From NCBI RefSeq assembly GCF_018780385.1, contig NZ_JADMJO010000035.1:1-64000 (forward strand): DNA of 64,000 nucleotides. The letters run 5' to 3'. The stretch's first letter is position 1. Each line of letters starts with the position of its first letter. The translations under genes and the position numbers were made by a program. Of the stretch, positions 50,475 through 61,396 are shown piece after piece. The notes below the pieces were generated by a model that searched no databases, had not been told where the DNA came from, and saw nothing but the letters and a program-made list of their open reading frames with translations. Source of the DNA: Hydrogenophaga sp. GTDB taxonomy: Bacteria > Pseudomonadota > Gammaproteobacteria > Burkholderiales > Burkholderiaceae_C.

Positions 50475-51398
50475 TCAGAAGGGGGGCAGGCCGGCAGCGG
50501 AGGCAGCGCTCTCGATGGGCACAGCAAATCCGATGCCAACAAAGGTGCGGTGGCTGGTGGGGTTGAGGATGCCGGTGACGATGCCGATGACTTCGCCGTC
50601 CATGGTCACCAGCGGGCCACCCGAATTGCCCGGGTTGGCCGCGGCGTCGAACTGGATCAGGTTGCCGATTTCCTGCACGCCCTCGGGCGATTTGAAGGCG
50701 CGGTCAAAGCCCGAAATGACGCCCGAGGAGACCGAGGGTCCGATGCCGAAGGGAAAGCCCACCGCCACCACCTCTTCGCCGGGCACGAGGTCATTGGTCG
50801 AGCGCATGGTGGCGGAGATGAGGTCGTCGGGAATGATCTGCGCCTGCAACACGGCCAGGTCGTTCTGCGGCTGCGCGCCGGTCACGGTGGCGGGTGATTC
50901 GGAGCCATCGGCGTACACCACCTTGACGCTCATGGCGGTCTGCACCACGTGCAGGTTGGTCAGGATGATGCCTTTGTCGGTGATCACGACCCCGGTGCCC
51001 ACGCCCTGCTCCACTTCCTTGCCCTCGCTGTTCTTGGCGTAGGACATCACACGCACCACGGCGGGCCGGATCTTCTCGGCCGCGCGCGCCGCGCGCGAGG
51101 GCAGGTTTTGTGTGGTGAGGGTGCGCAGCACGGCTGCGTCGATGTCTTTCTGCGTGAGGGCCTTGGGGCCGCCCACGCCGGCCTGCCACACGCTGGCGGC
51201 CAACAACGCTGCCAGCAGCGCCATGGCCGACCACATCACGCGCGGGCTGGACGCCGCGCGCGCGCTGGCCTGGCGAAAGCGGCGCACACGGCCCGCTGGC
51301 GCGGGTTCGGGTGCGGCCTCGGCCGCCTGGGTTGCGCGCTCATCCGTCTGCGAAGACCCCGCTCGGTGGGACGGGCTGTACAAGGCAGGCTTTCGCAT
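50475..51398 (-). CDS. membrane-anchored trypsin-like serine protease (DegS/HtrA-like, no PDZ)
   Basis: A 307-aa protein from ATG 51398, with an AGGAG site 6 nt upstream. A basic, Ala/Pro-rich N-terminal part is followed by one membrane anchor (MWSAMALLAALLAASVWQAG). The protease domain has the catalytic triad His (ILTNLHVVQ, near 148), Asp (QNDLAVLQA, near 180) and Ser (AANPGNSGGPL, near 260). It stops shortly after the protease domain, so the PDZ domain of HtrA/DegS is missing. The active site would face the periplasm. It lies 51 nt upstream of moxR in the same direction and may be co-transcribed with it. Confidence 0.9.
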   Translation of the reverse strand: MRKPALYSPSHRAGSSQTDERATQAAEAAPEPAPAGRVRRFRQASARAASSPRVMWSAMALLAALLAASVWQAGVGGPKALTQKDIDAAVLRTLTTQNLPSRAARAAEKIRPAVVRVMSYAKNSEGKEVEQGVGTGVVITDKGIILTNLHVVQTAMSVKVVYADGSESPATVTGAQPQNDLAVLQAQIIPDDLISATMRSTNDLVPGEEVVAVGFPFGIGPSVSSGVISGFDRAFKSPEGVQEIGNLIQFDAAANPGNSGGPLVTMDGEVIGIVTGILNPTSHRTFVGIGFAVPIESAASAAGLPPF

Positions 51399-51450
51399 GG
51401 CGGCTCCTGGTGCGACGGACAACACATCATGCCGCTTTGCGGCATCCGGC

Positions 51451-54363
<2,913 letters not shown>

Positions 54364-54386
54364 GAAAACTCCATAGGAAGGCAAGG

Positions 54387-54409
54387 GCTGACAAATCCAT
54401 TCTGTCAGC
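54387..54409. promoter_or_regulatory. inverted repeat upstream of acnA
   Basis: A perfect 7-bp inverted repeat, GCTGACA with a 9-nt spacer and TGTCAGC, starts 24 nt upstream of the acnA start. Such symmetric sites suit a dimeric repressor (GntR or TetR-like arms TGACA...TGTCA) or could fold as a leader hairpin. The remaining spacer to the ice-binding gene (54410-54597) shows nothing else that I can identify. Confidence 0.4.
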
Positions 54410-54597
54410 AGGGAAGGTGTCCGCGCTGTCTGTAGTGGATTTTCAAGTCGCAACCGGCGGATCGCGGTTCGCGACAAACACGTGGCCGCTGTGCAACGCA
54501 TGTCGCTTTCCTTGGTATCCCAACGCACCGACTCTCGTGCACATCCTCCGAATACTGCAAGGCGGCTCACTCCCACGAATCCCCCAGCGAGAACCCC

Positions 54598-55506
54598 ATG
54601 AAGCACACACACTCCCCCCACCGCCCTTGGAAATGGCTTGCCCCTCTTTTGCTGAGCAGTCTGGTGGCAGCTTGCGGGGGTGGCGATCCCGTGCTCGGAA
54701 CTGGCGGAACAGGCACATCGCCCGTGACCCCCGCTGTGGCGCCACTTGTGACCACGCCCATCGTGCTGGCCTCAGCCTCGACCTTCGGTGCCTTCGGCGG
54801 TTCGGCAGGCATCACCAACCAGGGCCTGCTCACCGTGATCAATGGCGACATCGGCACCACGGCTGTCTCGACCGCCGTCACGGGCTTTCACAGCACCGTG
54901 GATTGCACCTACACGGAAACGGGCGCCAACGCGGGTCTGGTCACGGGAACCATCAACACCGCCCCGCCGCCGCCCACCGTCACTTGTCCGACCCAAGGCA
55001 CGGCGGGCACGTTTGCAATAGCCACTGCGGCACGCGCAGATGCCCTCGCGACCTACAACACACTGGCCGGTCTCGCCGGTGGTCCCGATCCAGGCGCTGG
55101 CAACCTGGCCAATCTGGTGCTCAAACCGGGTGTCTACACCGCGGCTTCCGGCTCTTTCATGATCCAGGGCGGCGACCTGACGCTGGACGCGCAGGGCGAT
55201 CCGAATGCCGTGTGGGTGTTCCAGATGGCACAGACCCTCACCGTGGGCGGCCCGGGCGTGGCATTTCCACAGAGCGTGCAACTGGTGGGCGGGGCGCTGG
55301 CAAAGAACGTGTACTGGCAGGTCGGTAGCGCGGCCACCATCAACGCCGGGGGCGGCGGCACCATGGTGGGCACCATCATCTCGAGGGCCGGCGTCACGTT
55401 CTCCACGGCGGGCAACGTCGCTGTCGCAACGCTCAATGGCCGAGCCCTCTCGCTGGACGCATCCGTCACCATGGTGAACACGGTGATCAACGTGCCCGCA
55501 CCTTGA
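54598..55506 (+). CDS. ice-binding-like lipoprotein (DUF3494)
   Basis: A 302-aa protein with ATG 54598 and a lipoprotein signal ending LVAACGGG. The mature part is the DUF3494 discontinuous beta-solenoid of ice-binding and related adhesin proteins: [100 protein letters not shown] and [18 protein letters not shown]. Family members bind ice or act in surface adhesion; which applies here is not known. It is followed 36 nt later by an OmpA-type barrel gene, suggesting a shared envelope role. Confidence 0.9.
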   Translation: MKHTHSPHRPWKWLAPLLLSSLVAACGGGDPVLGTGGTGTSPVTPAVAPLVTTPIVLASASTFGAFGGSAGITNQGLLTVINGDIGTTAVSTAVTGFHSTVDCTYTETGANAGLVTGTINTAPPPPTVTCPTQGTAGTFAIATAARADALATYNTLAGLAGGPDPGAGNLANLVLKPGVYTAASGSFMIQGGDLTLDAQGDPNAVWVFQMAQTLTVGGPGVAFPQSVQLVGGALAKNVYWQVGSAATINAGGGGTMVGTIISRAGVTFSTAGNVAVATLNGRALSLDASVTMVNTVINVPAP

Positions 55507-55542
55507 CGCACACCGCGCCGCAACCTCATTTTGTAGAACACC

Positions 55543-56700
55543 ATGACACCCACCATTCACAAAAGCGCGGGCGCCTTGAGCCTGCTGACACTGGCTCTTT
55601 TCGCACATCCCCATGCTTTGGCGCAATCGACGGGCTGGTATGCCGGTGCCAACGCGGGTCGCACAGGTGCCGAGATCGATGATCCCCGCATCACCAGCGG
55701 TCTGCTGGGACAGGGATTCAGCACCACCTCGATCGATGACCGGGACCGCAGCACCGGCTTCAAGCTCTATGGCGGCTATCAGTTCAGTCCCCACCTGGCG
55801 CTGGAAGGGGGCTACTTCGACCTGGGCAAGTTTGGCTACACCGCCAACACCGTGCCGGCCGGCACCCTGAATGGAGAGATGCGCGTCAGGGGACTGAACC
55901 TGGATCTCGTGGGCACATTGCCGCTGACCGGAAAACTCTCGGCGCTGGGGCGGGTCGGCGTCAACTACGCCCGCGTCAATGACCGGTTTTCCGGGACCGG
56001 CGCGGTCAACGTGAGCAACCCGACTGCAAGCAAGAGCCAGGCGAACGTGAAGTATGGCGTCGGCTTGAACTACGCCTTCAACGATGCGTTGAACATGCGG
56101 CTGGAGGTCGAGCGCTACCGCGTGAACGACGCCATCGGCAACAAGGGCGACATCGACATGGTGTCGGTGGGCCTGGTGTACCGCTTTGGAGGCCCCGCGC
56201 CCCAACCCATGCAACGGGCCGCGACACCCGAACCTGTGTATGTGGCTCCGCCGGCACCGGCTCCCGTCGTCGTGCAGGCACCGCCACCGGCGCCAGTGGC
56301 CCCTGCGGTGGTCCCGCCCACGCGCGTGAGCCTCTCGGCCGAGTCGCTGTTCGGCTTTGACGCTTCCACCGTGAAGCCCGAAGGCCGCGCCGAACTCGAC
56401 AAGTTTGCCCGTGACCTCTCCAGCGCCAACTACCAGACCGTGACCGTCGAAGGTCACACCGACCGTCTGGGTTCGGACTCGTACAACCAGAAGCTCTCGG
56501 AACAGCGCGCCACCGCAGTCAAGAACTACCTGGTCACCTCCGGCAAGCTCGATGGCTCGAAGATCTCCGCCGTCGGCAAGGGCGAAACCATGCCCGTGAC
56601 CAAGCCGGGCGATTGCAAAGGCACGAAGCGCACCGCCGCGCTCGTGGCCTGCCTGCAGCCTGATCGCCGTGTCGACGTGGAAGTGACCGGCACCCGCTGA
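55543..56700 (+). CDS. OmpA-family outer-membrane protein 1
   Basis: A 385-aa protein with ATG 55543 and a signal peptide (LSLLTLALFAHPHALAQ). Residues about 30-210 form an OmpA-like eight-stranded beta-barrel (GWYAGANAGRTGAEIDDPRI, KLYGGYQFSPHLALEGGYFD, LNMRLEVERYRVNDAIG, ending in VSVGLVYRFGG). A Pro/Ala-rich linker follows (about 215-260). The C-terminal OmpA domain binds peptidoglycan (SAESLFGFDASTVKPEGRAE, VTVEGHTDRLGSDSYNQKLS, QRATAVKNYLV). A Cys pair (GDCKG and VACLQP) is likely a disulfide. The 378 nt from 56323 on are about 98% identical to those of the second OmpA gene, while the barrels differ. A strong terminator follows. Confidence 0.93.
   Translation: MTPTIHKSAGALSLLTLALFAHPHALAQSTGWYAGANAGRTGAEIDDPRITSGLLGQGFSTTSIDDRDRSTGFKLYGGYQFSPHLALEGGYFDLGKFGYTANTVPAGTLNGEMRVRGLNLDLVGTLPLTGKLSALGRVGVNYARVNDRFSGTGAVNVSNPTASKSQANVKYGVGLNYAFNDALNMRLEVERYRVNDAIGNKGDIDMVSVGLVYRFGGPAPQPMQRAATPEPVYVAPPAPAPVVVQAPPPAPVAPAVVPPTRVSLSAESLFGFDASTVKPEGRAELDKFARDLSSANYQTVTVEGHTDRLGSDSYNQKLSEQRATAVKNYLVTSGKLDGSKISAVGKGETMPVTKPGDCKGTKRTAALVACLQPDRRVDVEVTGTR
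56323..56700 (+). repeat. near-identical 378-nt 3' end shared by two ompA-type genes, copy 1
   Basis: This segment, encoding the OmpA peptidoglycan-binding domain up to the stop codon, matches 58439-58816 with 9 differences by hand count (369 of 378). The flanking barrel and linker sequences are clearly more diverged, so the sharp boundary points to recent gene conversion or a duplicated domain under recombination. Confidence 0.9.
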
Positions 56701-56726
56701 GCAAACCGCCTGCGGCGGTTCAAAGC

Positions 56727-56761
56727 AAAAGCCCCCGCAGGCGAACCTGCGGGGGCTTTTT
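56727..56761 (+). terminator. strong intrinsic terminator after OmpA 1
   Basis: An 11-bp GC stem, GCCCCCGCAGG with loop CGAA and CCTGCGGGGGC, is flanked by AAAA and followed by TTTTT. It lies 30 nt after the stop and should also work for the opposite strand, where it would end the DUF3309/collagen-like transcript. Confidence 0.9.
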
Positions 56762-56803
56762 CACGAAGGAGACACCACCCGCGAGGATGGCGCTCCGTGG
56801 AGG

Positions 56804-56962
56804 TCAGAGTCTGCCGGTGATCAGCAACACCACCACGATGATCAACACCACGCCCAGCACACCACTGGGACCGTAGCCCCAGCTGCGGCTGTGGTTCCAG
56901 CTGGGAATCACGCCCAGCAACAGCAAGACCAGAACGATCAACAGAATGGTTCCAATGCTCAT
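56804..56962 (-). CDS. DUF3309-family small membrane peptide
   Basis: A 52-aa frame with ATG 56962 behind AAGGAG. It is one of the small DUF3309 proteins: a hydrophobic helix (MSIGTILLIVLVLLLLG), a short polar turn with WNHSRSWGYGPSGVLG, and a second hydrophobic helix (VVLIIVVVLLITGRL). Length and the Trp/Gly-rich turn fit the family. Function is unknown; related peptides are often stress-linked. It lies 39 nt downstream of the collagen-like gene in the same direction and probably shares its transcript. Confidence 0.85.
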   Translation of the reverse strand: MSIGTILLIVLVLLLLGVIPSWNHSRSWGYGPSGVLGVVLIIVVVLLITGRL

Positions 56963-56996
56963 GGCTATCTCCTTGTTTTTGACAGAAACCGATTAA

Positions 56997-57649
<653 letters not shown>

Positions 57650-58816
57650 ATGAAATCCCGTCACACCTTCAGTGCATTGACCCTCGCCATCCTCTCGGTT
57701 GCCGCCATGTCGGCGTCGGCCCAATCGTCGGCTCAATACCAGGAACCCGGCTTCTTCTACGGTGGCGTGTCCGCCGGTGAATCCCGTGCCAAGGTGGACG
57801 AAGCCGGCGTTGCGAACAACCTGCTCGGCGCCAACGGCCCGGCCACCGGTTTCAGCAGCGACGAAAAGGACACCGCCTACAAGCTCTTCGGCGGCTACCA
57901 GTTCAACCGCAACATCGCACTTGAAGGTGGTTACTACGATCTGGGCAAGACCAGCTTCTCGTCGACCACGCCCGCAGGCGCCTTCAACAACAGCACCCGC
58001 CGCCACGGTCTGAACCTGGATCTGGTGGGCACGCTGCCGATCACCGAACGCTTTTCCATGCTGGGTCGCGTCGGCGCTGCCCATGGCCGCACCCAGAGCA
58101 ACTACTCGGGCGCTGGTGCCACCGCTGCCGGTGTGCAGGGCAGCCGCGACAGCAAGACCGACGTGAAGGTCGGCCTGGGCGTTCAGTACGAACTGAACCG
58201 CTCCATGTGGCTGCGCGCCGAGATCGAGCGCTACCGGGTGAAGACCGCCAGCGCCGGCCGCACCAACGTCGATGTGGTGACCGTGGGCCTGGTGTTCCCG
58301 TTCAACCGCGCTCCTGCCTACGTGGCCGCAGCCCCTGCGCCTTACGTGGCACCGGCACCGGCGCCCGCACCGATCGTGCAGGCACCCGCACCGGCACCAG
58401 CCCCCATGCCCGCACCAGCACCCGCACCCATGCCCCAGCGCGTGAGCATGTCGGCCGAGTCGCTGTTCGGCTTTGACGCTTCCACCGTGAAGCCCGAAGG
58501 CCGCGCCGAACTCGACAAGTTTGCCCGTGACCTCTCCAGCGCCAACTACCAGACCGTGACCGTCGAAGGTCACACCGACCGTCTGGGTTCGGACTCGTAC
58601 AACCAGAAGCTCTCGGAACAGCGCGCCACGGCAGTCAAGAACTACCTGGTCACCTCCGGCAAGCTCGATGGTTCGAAGATCTCCGCCGTGGGCAAGGGCG
58701 AAACCATGCCCGTGACCAAGCCGGGTGACTGCAAAGGCACGAAGCGCACCGCCGCACTCGTGGCCTGCCTGCAGCCTGATCGCCGCGTCGACGTGGAAGT
58801 GACCGGCACCCGCTGA
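57650..58816 (+). CDS. OmpA-family outer-membrane protein 2
   Basis: A 388-aa protein. ATG 57650 starts a normal signal peptide (FSALTLAILSVAAMSASAQ); a frame extending upstream is not supported. Barrel residues about 30-215 (GFFYGGVSAGESRAKVDEAG, YKLFGGYQFNRNIALEGGYY, LNLDLVGTLPITERFSMLGR, VGLGVQYELNRSMWLRAEIE) are related to but diverged from OmpA 1. The linker is an unusual Pro/Ala repeat (PAPAPAPIVQAPAPAPAPMP). The C-terminal peptidoglycan-binding domain is nearly identical to that of OmpA 1. It has its own upstream spacer and a terminator downstream, so it is a single-gene unit. Confidence 0.93.
   Translation: MKSRHTFSALTLAILSVAAMSASAQSSAQYQEPGFFYGGVSAGESRAKVDEAGVANNLLGANGPATGFSSDEKDTAYKLFGGYQFNRNIALEGGYYDLGKTSFSSTTPAGAFNNSTRRHGLNLDLVGTLPITERFSMLGRVGAAHGRTQSNYSGAGATAAGVQGSRDSKTDVKVGLGVQYELNRSMWLRAEIERYRVKTASAGRTNVDVVTVGLVFPFNRAPAYVAAAPAPYVAPAPAPAPIVQAPAPAPAPMPAPAPAPMPQRVSMSAESLFGFDASTVKPEGRAELDKFARDLSSANYQTVTVEGHTDRLGSDSYNQKLSEQRATAVKNYLVTSGKLDGSKISAVGKGETMPVTKPGDCKGTKRTAALVACLQPDRRVDVEVTGTR
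58439..58816 (+). repeat. near-identical 378-nt 3' end shared by two ompA-type genes, copy 2
   Basis: This is the partner of 56323-56700, in the same orientation and 2.1 kb away, with 9 differences by hand count. Direct repeats of this length could recombine and delete the collagen-like and DUF3309 genes between them. Confidence 0.9.
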
Positions 58817-58832
58817 TCGCTGTCTTCGGACA

Positions 58833-58860
58833 AAAAAAGCGGCCTTCGGGCCGCTTTTTT
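58833..58860 (+). terminator. bidirectional intrinsic terminator after OmpA 2
   Basis: The stem is GCGGCC with a UUCG-type tetraloop and GGCCGC, flanked by six A before and six T after the hairpin. It lies 16 nt after the OmpA 2 stop and 15 nt from the stop of the convergent membrane-protein gene, so it can serve both. Confidence 0.93.
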
Positions 58861-58875
58861 CGTTGTGACAGGGGA

Positions 58876-59301
58876 TCAGGCAGCAAACGGCATGCGTTCA
58901 CCGGTGGCGAGCTGGCGCCATCCCATCCATTCCAGTTCGGCCAGCACGAACACCACCACCGCCTGCACCAGCAGGTAGGCCATGCCCAGCGGTGTGGGGT
59001 TGATCGCAGCGCCGAACGCCAGCCACAGGCAGCCGACGGCCCAGGCGAAGTTGAGCAGCACGATCAACATCAGCGGCCCGCGCGGGGGCGAGGCATGCAG
59101 CGCGAGCCAGCCGGCCAACGCCACGAACGCGAAGATCACCACACCCGAGGCTTGCAACAGCCCCTCGGGCAGGCCCAGCCAGGTCGAGAGCGTGGACCCC
59201 AGCAACAGGTGCAGCACGCCGGTGCCGGCGCCTGACAAGGCGTCGAAAGCCAGCACGCGGCGCAGCACAGTGGGCGAAGAGAGTTGGGAGGTGAGGGACA
59301 T
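58876..59301 (-). CDS. small four-helix membrane protein, unknown function
   Basis: A 141-aa protein from ATG 59301, with AAGGAG 8 nt upstream; longer frames are not supported. Four hydrophobic segments are visible: RVLAFDALSGAGTGVLHLLL, GLLQASGVVIFAFVALAGWL, GPLMLIVLLNFAWAVGCLWL and GMAYLLVQAVVVFVLAELEW. The short loops and YLLVQAVVVFVLAELEWMGW ending resemble small uncharacterised inner-membrane proteins of proteobacteria. The divergent XRE regulator may control it, which is an inference from the shared 105-nt spacer. Confidence 0.8.
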   Translation of the reverse strand: MSLTSQLSSPTVLRRVLAFDALSGAGTGVLHLLLGSTLSTWLGLPEGLLQASGVVIFAFVALAGWLALHASPPRGPLMLIVLLNFAWAVGCLWLAFGAAINPTPLGMAYLLVQAVVVFVLAELEWMGWRQLATGERMPFAA

Positions 59302-59406
59302 GGAAGCACTCCTTGCGGGGGTTGAAGAGGCCTTCATCGTGGACGTGGTCGTGCACCGCGTCGATGACCTCACAGGTCATGGAAGCGGAGCCCCGAGCGG
59401 CCTAAC

Positions 59407-60246
59407 ATGGCGGCCATGGACACCTCTGCCCTCCCCCACCGCAGCGCCCCACCCTCCACGTTTGGCGAACACCTGCGCCACTGGCGCCAGCGAAGACGCT
59501 TCAGCCAGATGGACCTGGCGCACGTGGCGGAAGTCTCCACGCGCCACCTGAGTTGCGTGGAGACCGGCCGCGCCAGCCCGAGCCGCGAGATGGTGCTGCG
59601 CTTGGTGGAGCGGCTGGACGTGCCGCTGCGCGAGCGCAACGCCTGGCTGGTGGCGGCGGGCTTTGCACCCATGTACCGCGCGCGGCCGCTGGACGACCCC
59701 GAGATGGCCTCGGCCCGCGCGGCGGTTCAGCGCATCCTCGAATGCCACGAGCCCTGCCCCGCGCTGGCCATGGACCGGCACTGGAACCTGGTGATGCACA
59801 ACCGCCTCGTGCCGATGCTGATGGCCGGTGCCGCGCCCGCGTTGCTGCAAGGCCCGGTGAATGTGCTGCGCATCAGCCTGCACCCGCAGGGCCTGGCGCC
59901 GCGCATCGCCAACCTGCGGCAGTGGCGCGAACACCTGTTCGAGCGCTTGCGCCAGCAGATTCGGGCCACGGGCGACGCGGTGCTGGCCGCGCTGCTGGAA
60001 GAACTCAAGGGCTACCCCGATGCCTTTGGCTCGGAACACCTGGCCTTGCCCGGTGAACACCTGGGTGTGCTGATGCCGTTCCAGTTCCACACGGCGCACG
60101 GTGTGCTGCAGCTGGTGAGCACCACCACCGTGTTCGGCTCGCCGGTGGACATCACCTTGCAGGAACTCGCGCTGGAGACTTTTTTCCCGGCAGACGAAGC
60201 CTCGGCCGCCGTGCTGCGCGGGCTGCTGGCTTCTAGGACGGCCTGA
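59407..60246 (+). CDS. XRE-family regulator with MmyB-like ligand domain
   Basis: A 279-aa protein starting at ATG 59407, with a second in-frame ATG at 59416. The helix-turn-helix lies at about 20-75: FGEHLRHWRQRRRFSQMDLA, VAEVSTRHLSCVETGRASPS and REMVLRLVERLDVPLRERNA. The C-terminal part is the MmyB-like ligand-binding domain: CPALAMDRHWNLVMHNRLVP, NVLRISLHPQGLAPRIANLR and HTAHGVLQLVSTTTVFGSPV, which in related proteins binds a small fatty-acid-like ligand. It is divergent from the small membrane-protein gene and converges on the Mrp operon with touching stops (TGATCA at 60244-60249). Confidence 0.92.
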   Translation: MAAMDTSALPHRSAPPSTFGEHLRHWRQRRRFSQMDLAHVAEVSTRHLSCVETGRASPSREMVLRLVERLDVPLRERNAWLVAAGFAPMYRARPLDDPEMASARAAVQRILECHEPCPALAMDRHWNLVMHNRLVPMLMAGAAPALLQGPVNVLRISLHPQGLAPRIANLRQWREHLFERLRQQIRATGDAVLAALLEELKGYPDAFGSEHLALPGEHLGVLMPFQFHTAHGVLQLVSTTTVFGSPVDITLQELALETFFPADEASAAVLRGLLASRTA

Positions 60247-60633
60247 TCAGCGCGGGCCGTCGGTCGGGGTCGACGCCGCCGACTCGTGGTTCAGCGGTGG
60301 TGGGATCTCGCCGCTGCCGCCGGTGCCGTTGCGACGGCGGAACAGCTCGGTGCGCGCCAGCAGGATGGTGGTCACCGGCACGGTGAGCGCCAGGAAGATG
60401 ATGATGAGCCAGCTGCGCAGCGCGAGCCTGTCGTCCTGCGCGGAGAAGTAGACGATGCTCGCGAGCGTGACGCACCAGGCGGCGAACGTGAACGCAAGCG
60501 CCGGCGGATGCATGCGCTGGAAAAAGGTCTTGAAGCGCAACACACCCACCGCTGCCGCCAGGGTGAACACGCCGCTGAGCACCAGCAGCAGTGCCACCAG
60601 AACATCGATCCACCAGGACAGGTTGCCGCTCAT
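60247..60633 (-). CDS. mrpG: Mrp cation/proton antiporter subunit G
   Basis: A 128-aa inner-membrane protein with ATG 60633, overlapping subunit F by ATGA. Three membrane segments (WWIDVLVALLLVLSGVFTLA, AFTFAAWCVTLASIVYFSA, LIIIFLALTVPVTTILLART) and the family phrase GVLRFKTFFQRMHPPALAFT identify MnhG/PhaG. The Pro/Ser-rich tail after RRRNGTGG is an ordinary extension. It is the last gene of the antiporter operon and is required for full complex function in studied systems. Confidence 0.92.
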   Translation of the reverse strand: MSGNLSWWIDVLVALLLVLSGVFTLAAAVGVLRFKTFFQRMHPPALAFTFAAWCVTLASIVYFSAQDDRLALRSWLIIIFLALTVPVTTILLARTELFRRRNGTGGSGEIPPPLNHESAASTPTDGPR

Positions 60634-60908
60634 TCGATCACCTCGCCGCGCAACAGGAACTTGGCCATGGCCGCCGAACCGATGAAACCGAAGATGGAGA
60701 TCAGCAGCGCTGCTTCAAAGTACATCGAGCTGCGATAGCGGATGGCCAGCACCATCATCATCAACATGGCGATGGTGCAGATCAGGTCCATGGCCAGCAC
60801 GCGGTCCTGCGCCGACGGACCCAGGTACAGCCGCAACAACGACAGCCCCATGGCCACTGCGTAGCAGGACAGCGCAAAGACGATGGCGACAAACAGCACC
60901 GGGGTCAT
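60630..60908 (-). CDS. mrpF: Mrp cation/proton antiporter subunit F
   Basis: A 92-aa protein from ATG 60908, overlapping subunit E by ATGA; a much longer frame upstream is a shadow of subunit E. Three membrane helices are visible (LFVAIVFALSCYAVAMGLSL, ICTIAMLMMMVLAIRYRSS, AALLISIFGFIGSAAMAKFL). LLRLYLGPSAQDRVLAMDLI is the MnhF/PhaF hallmark with its conserved D-R-V-x-A-x-D. The size is typical. Confidence 0.93.
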   Translation of the reverse strand: MTPVLFVAIVFALSCYAVAMGLSLLRLYLGPSAQDRVLAMDLICTIAMLMMMVLAIRYRSSMYFEAALLISIFGFIGSAAMAKFLLRGEVIE

Positions 60909-61396
60909 TCGAATATCTCCATCAGCGGCCGCTCGTAGCGGTGTTTGATCAGGTCGATCTCCGCCTGCGCGTCTTCCAGATCGAACATGTGGACCAGCAG
61001 CGCGCTTCGGTCCAGCGCAAGCTCTGACCAGATCGTGCCGGGGATCACACACATGATGGCCGCCAGCACGGCCAGGCCGTTGGGGTCGCGCAGGTCCAGC
61101 GGCACCACCACAAAACCGCCCTGCGGAACCTTGTCCGCGGGGGCCAGCGTGCCCAACAGAACGCGCCAGTTCCAGACGATGACGTCGCACCCGACCTGGA
61201 AGAAAAGCCGCAGTGCCACCAGCGGGTGGCTGAAGCGCACGGGCGTGGGACGCAGCGAATGCGTGAGCCAGGGCACCAGCCAGCCCAGCAGCAGGGCCAT
61301 CAACCACTGGCCCAGGCCGAGCGAGTTGTTGAGCAGCAGCCACAGGGCCACCAGCGCCAGGGACAGCAGGGGCGCCGGGAAGAGTCGGCGCATCAT
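60905..61396 (-). CDS. mrpE: Mrp cation/proton antiporter subunit E
   Basis: A 163-aa protein starting at the tandem ATG 61396, which overlaps the subunit D stop. N-terminal membrane helices (LLSLALVALWLLLNNSLGLG, WLMALLLGWLVPWLTHSLRP) are followed by ALRLFFQVGCDVIVWNWRVL, LAAIMCVIPGTIWSELALDR and LLVHMFDLEDAQAEIDLIKH, typical of MnhE/PhaE. Subunit E helps assemble the complex in the membrane. Another frame that reads farther upstream in the same phase is not a real extension. Confidence 0.92.
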   Translation of the reverse strand: MMRRLFPAPLLSLALVALWLLLNNSLGLGQWLMALLLGWLVPWLTHSLRPTPVRFSHPLVALRLFFQVGCDVIVWNWRVLLGTLAPADKVPQGGFVVVPLDLRDPNGLAVLAAIMCVIPGTIWSELALDRSALLVHMFDLEDAQAEIDLIKHRYERPLMEIFE

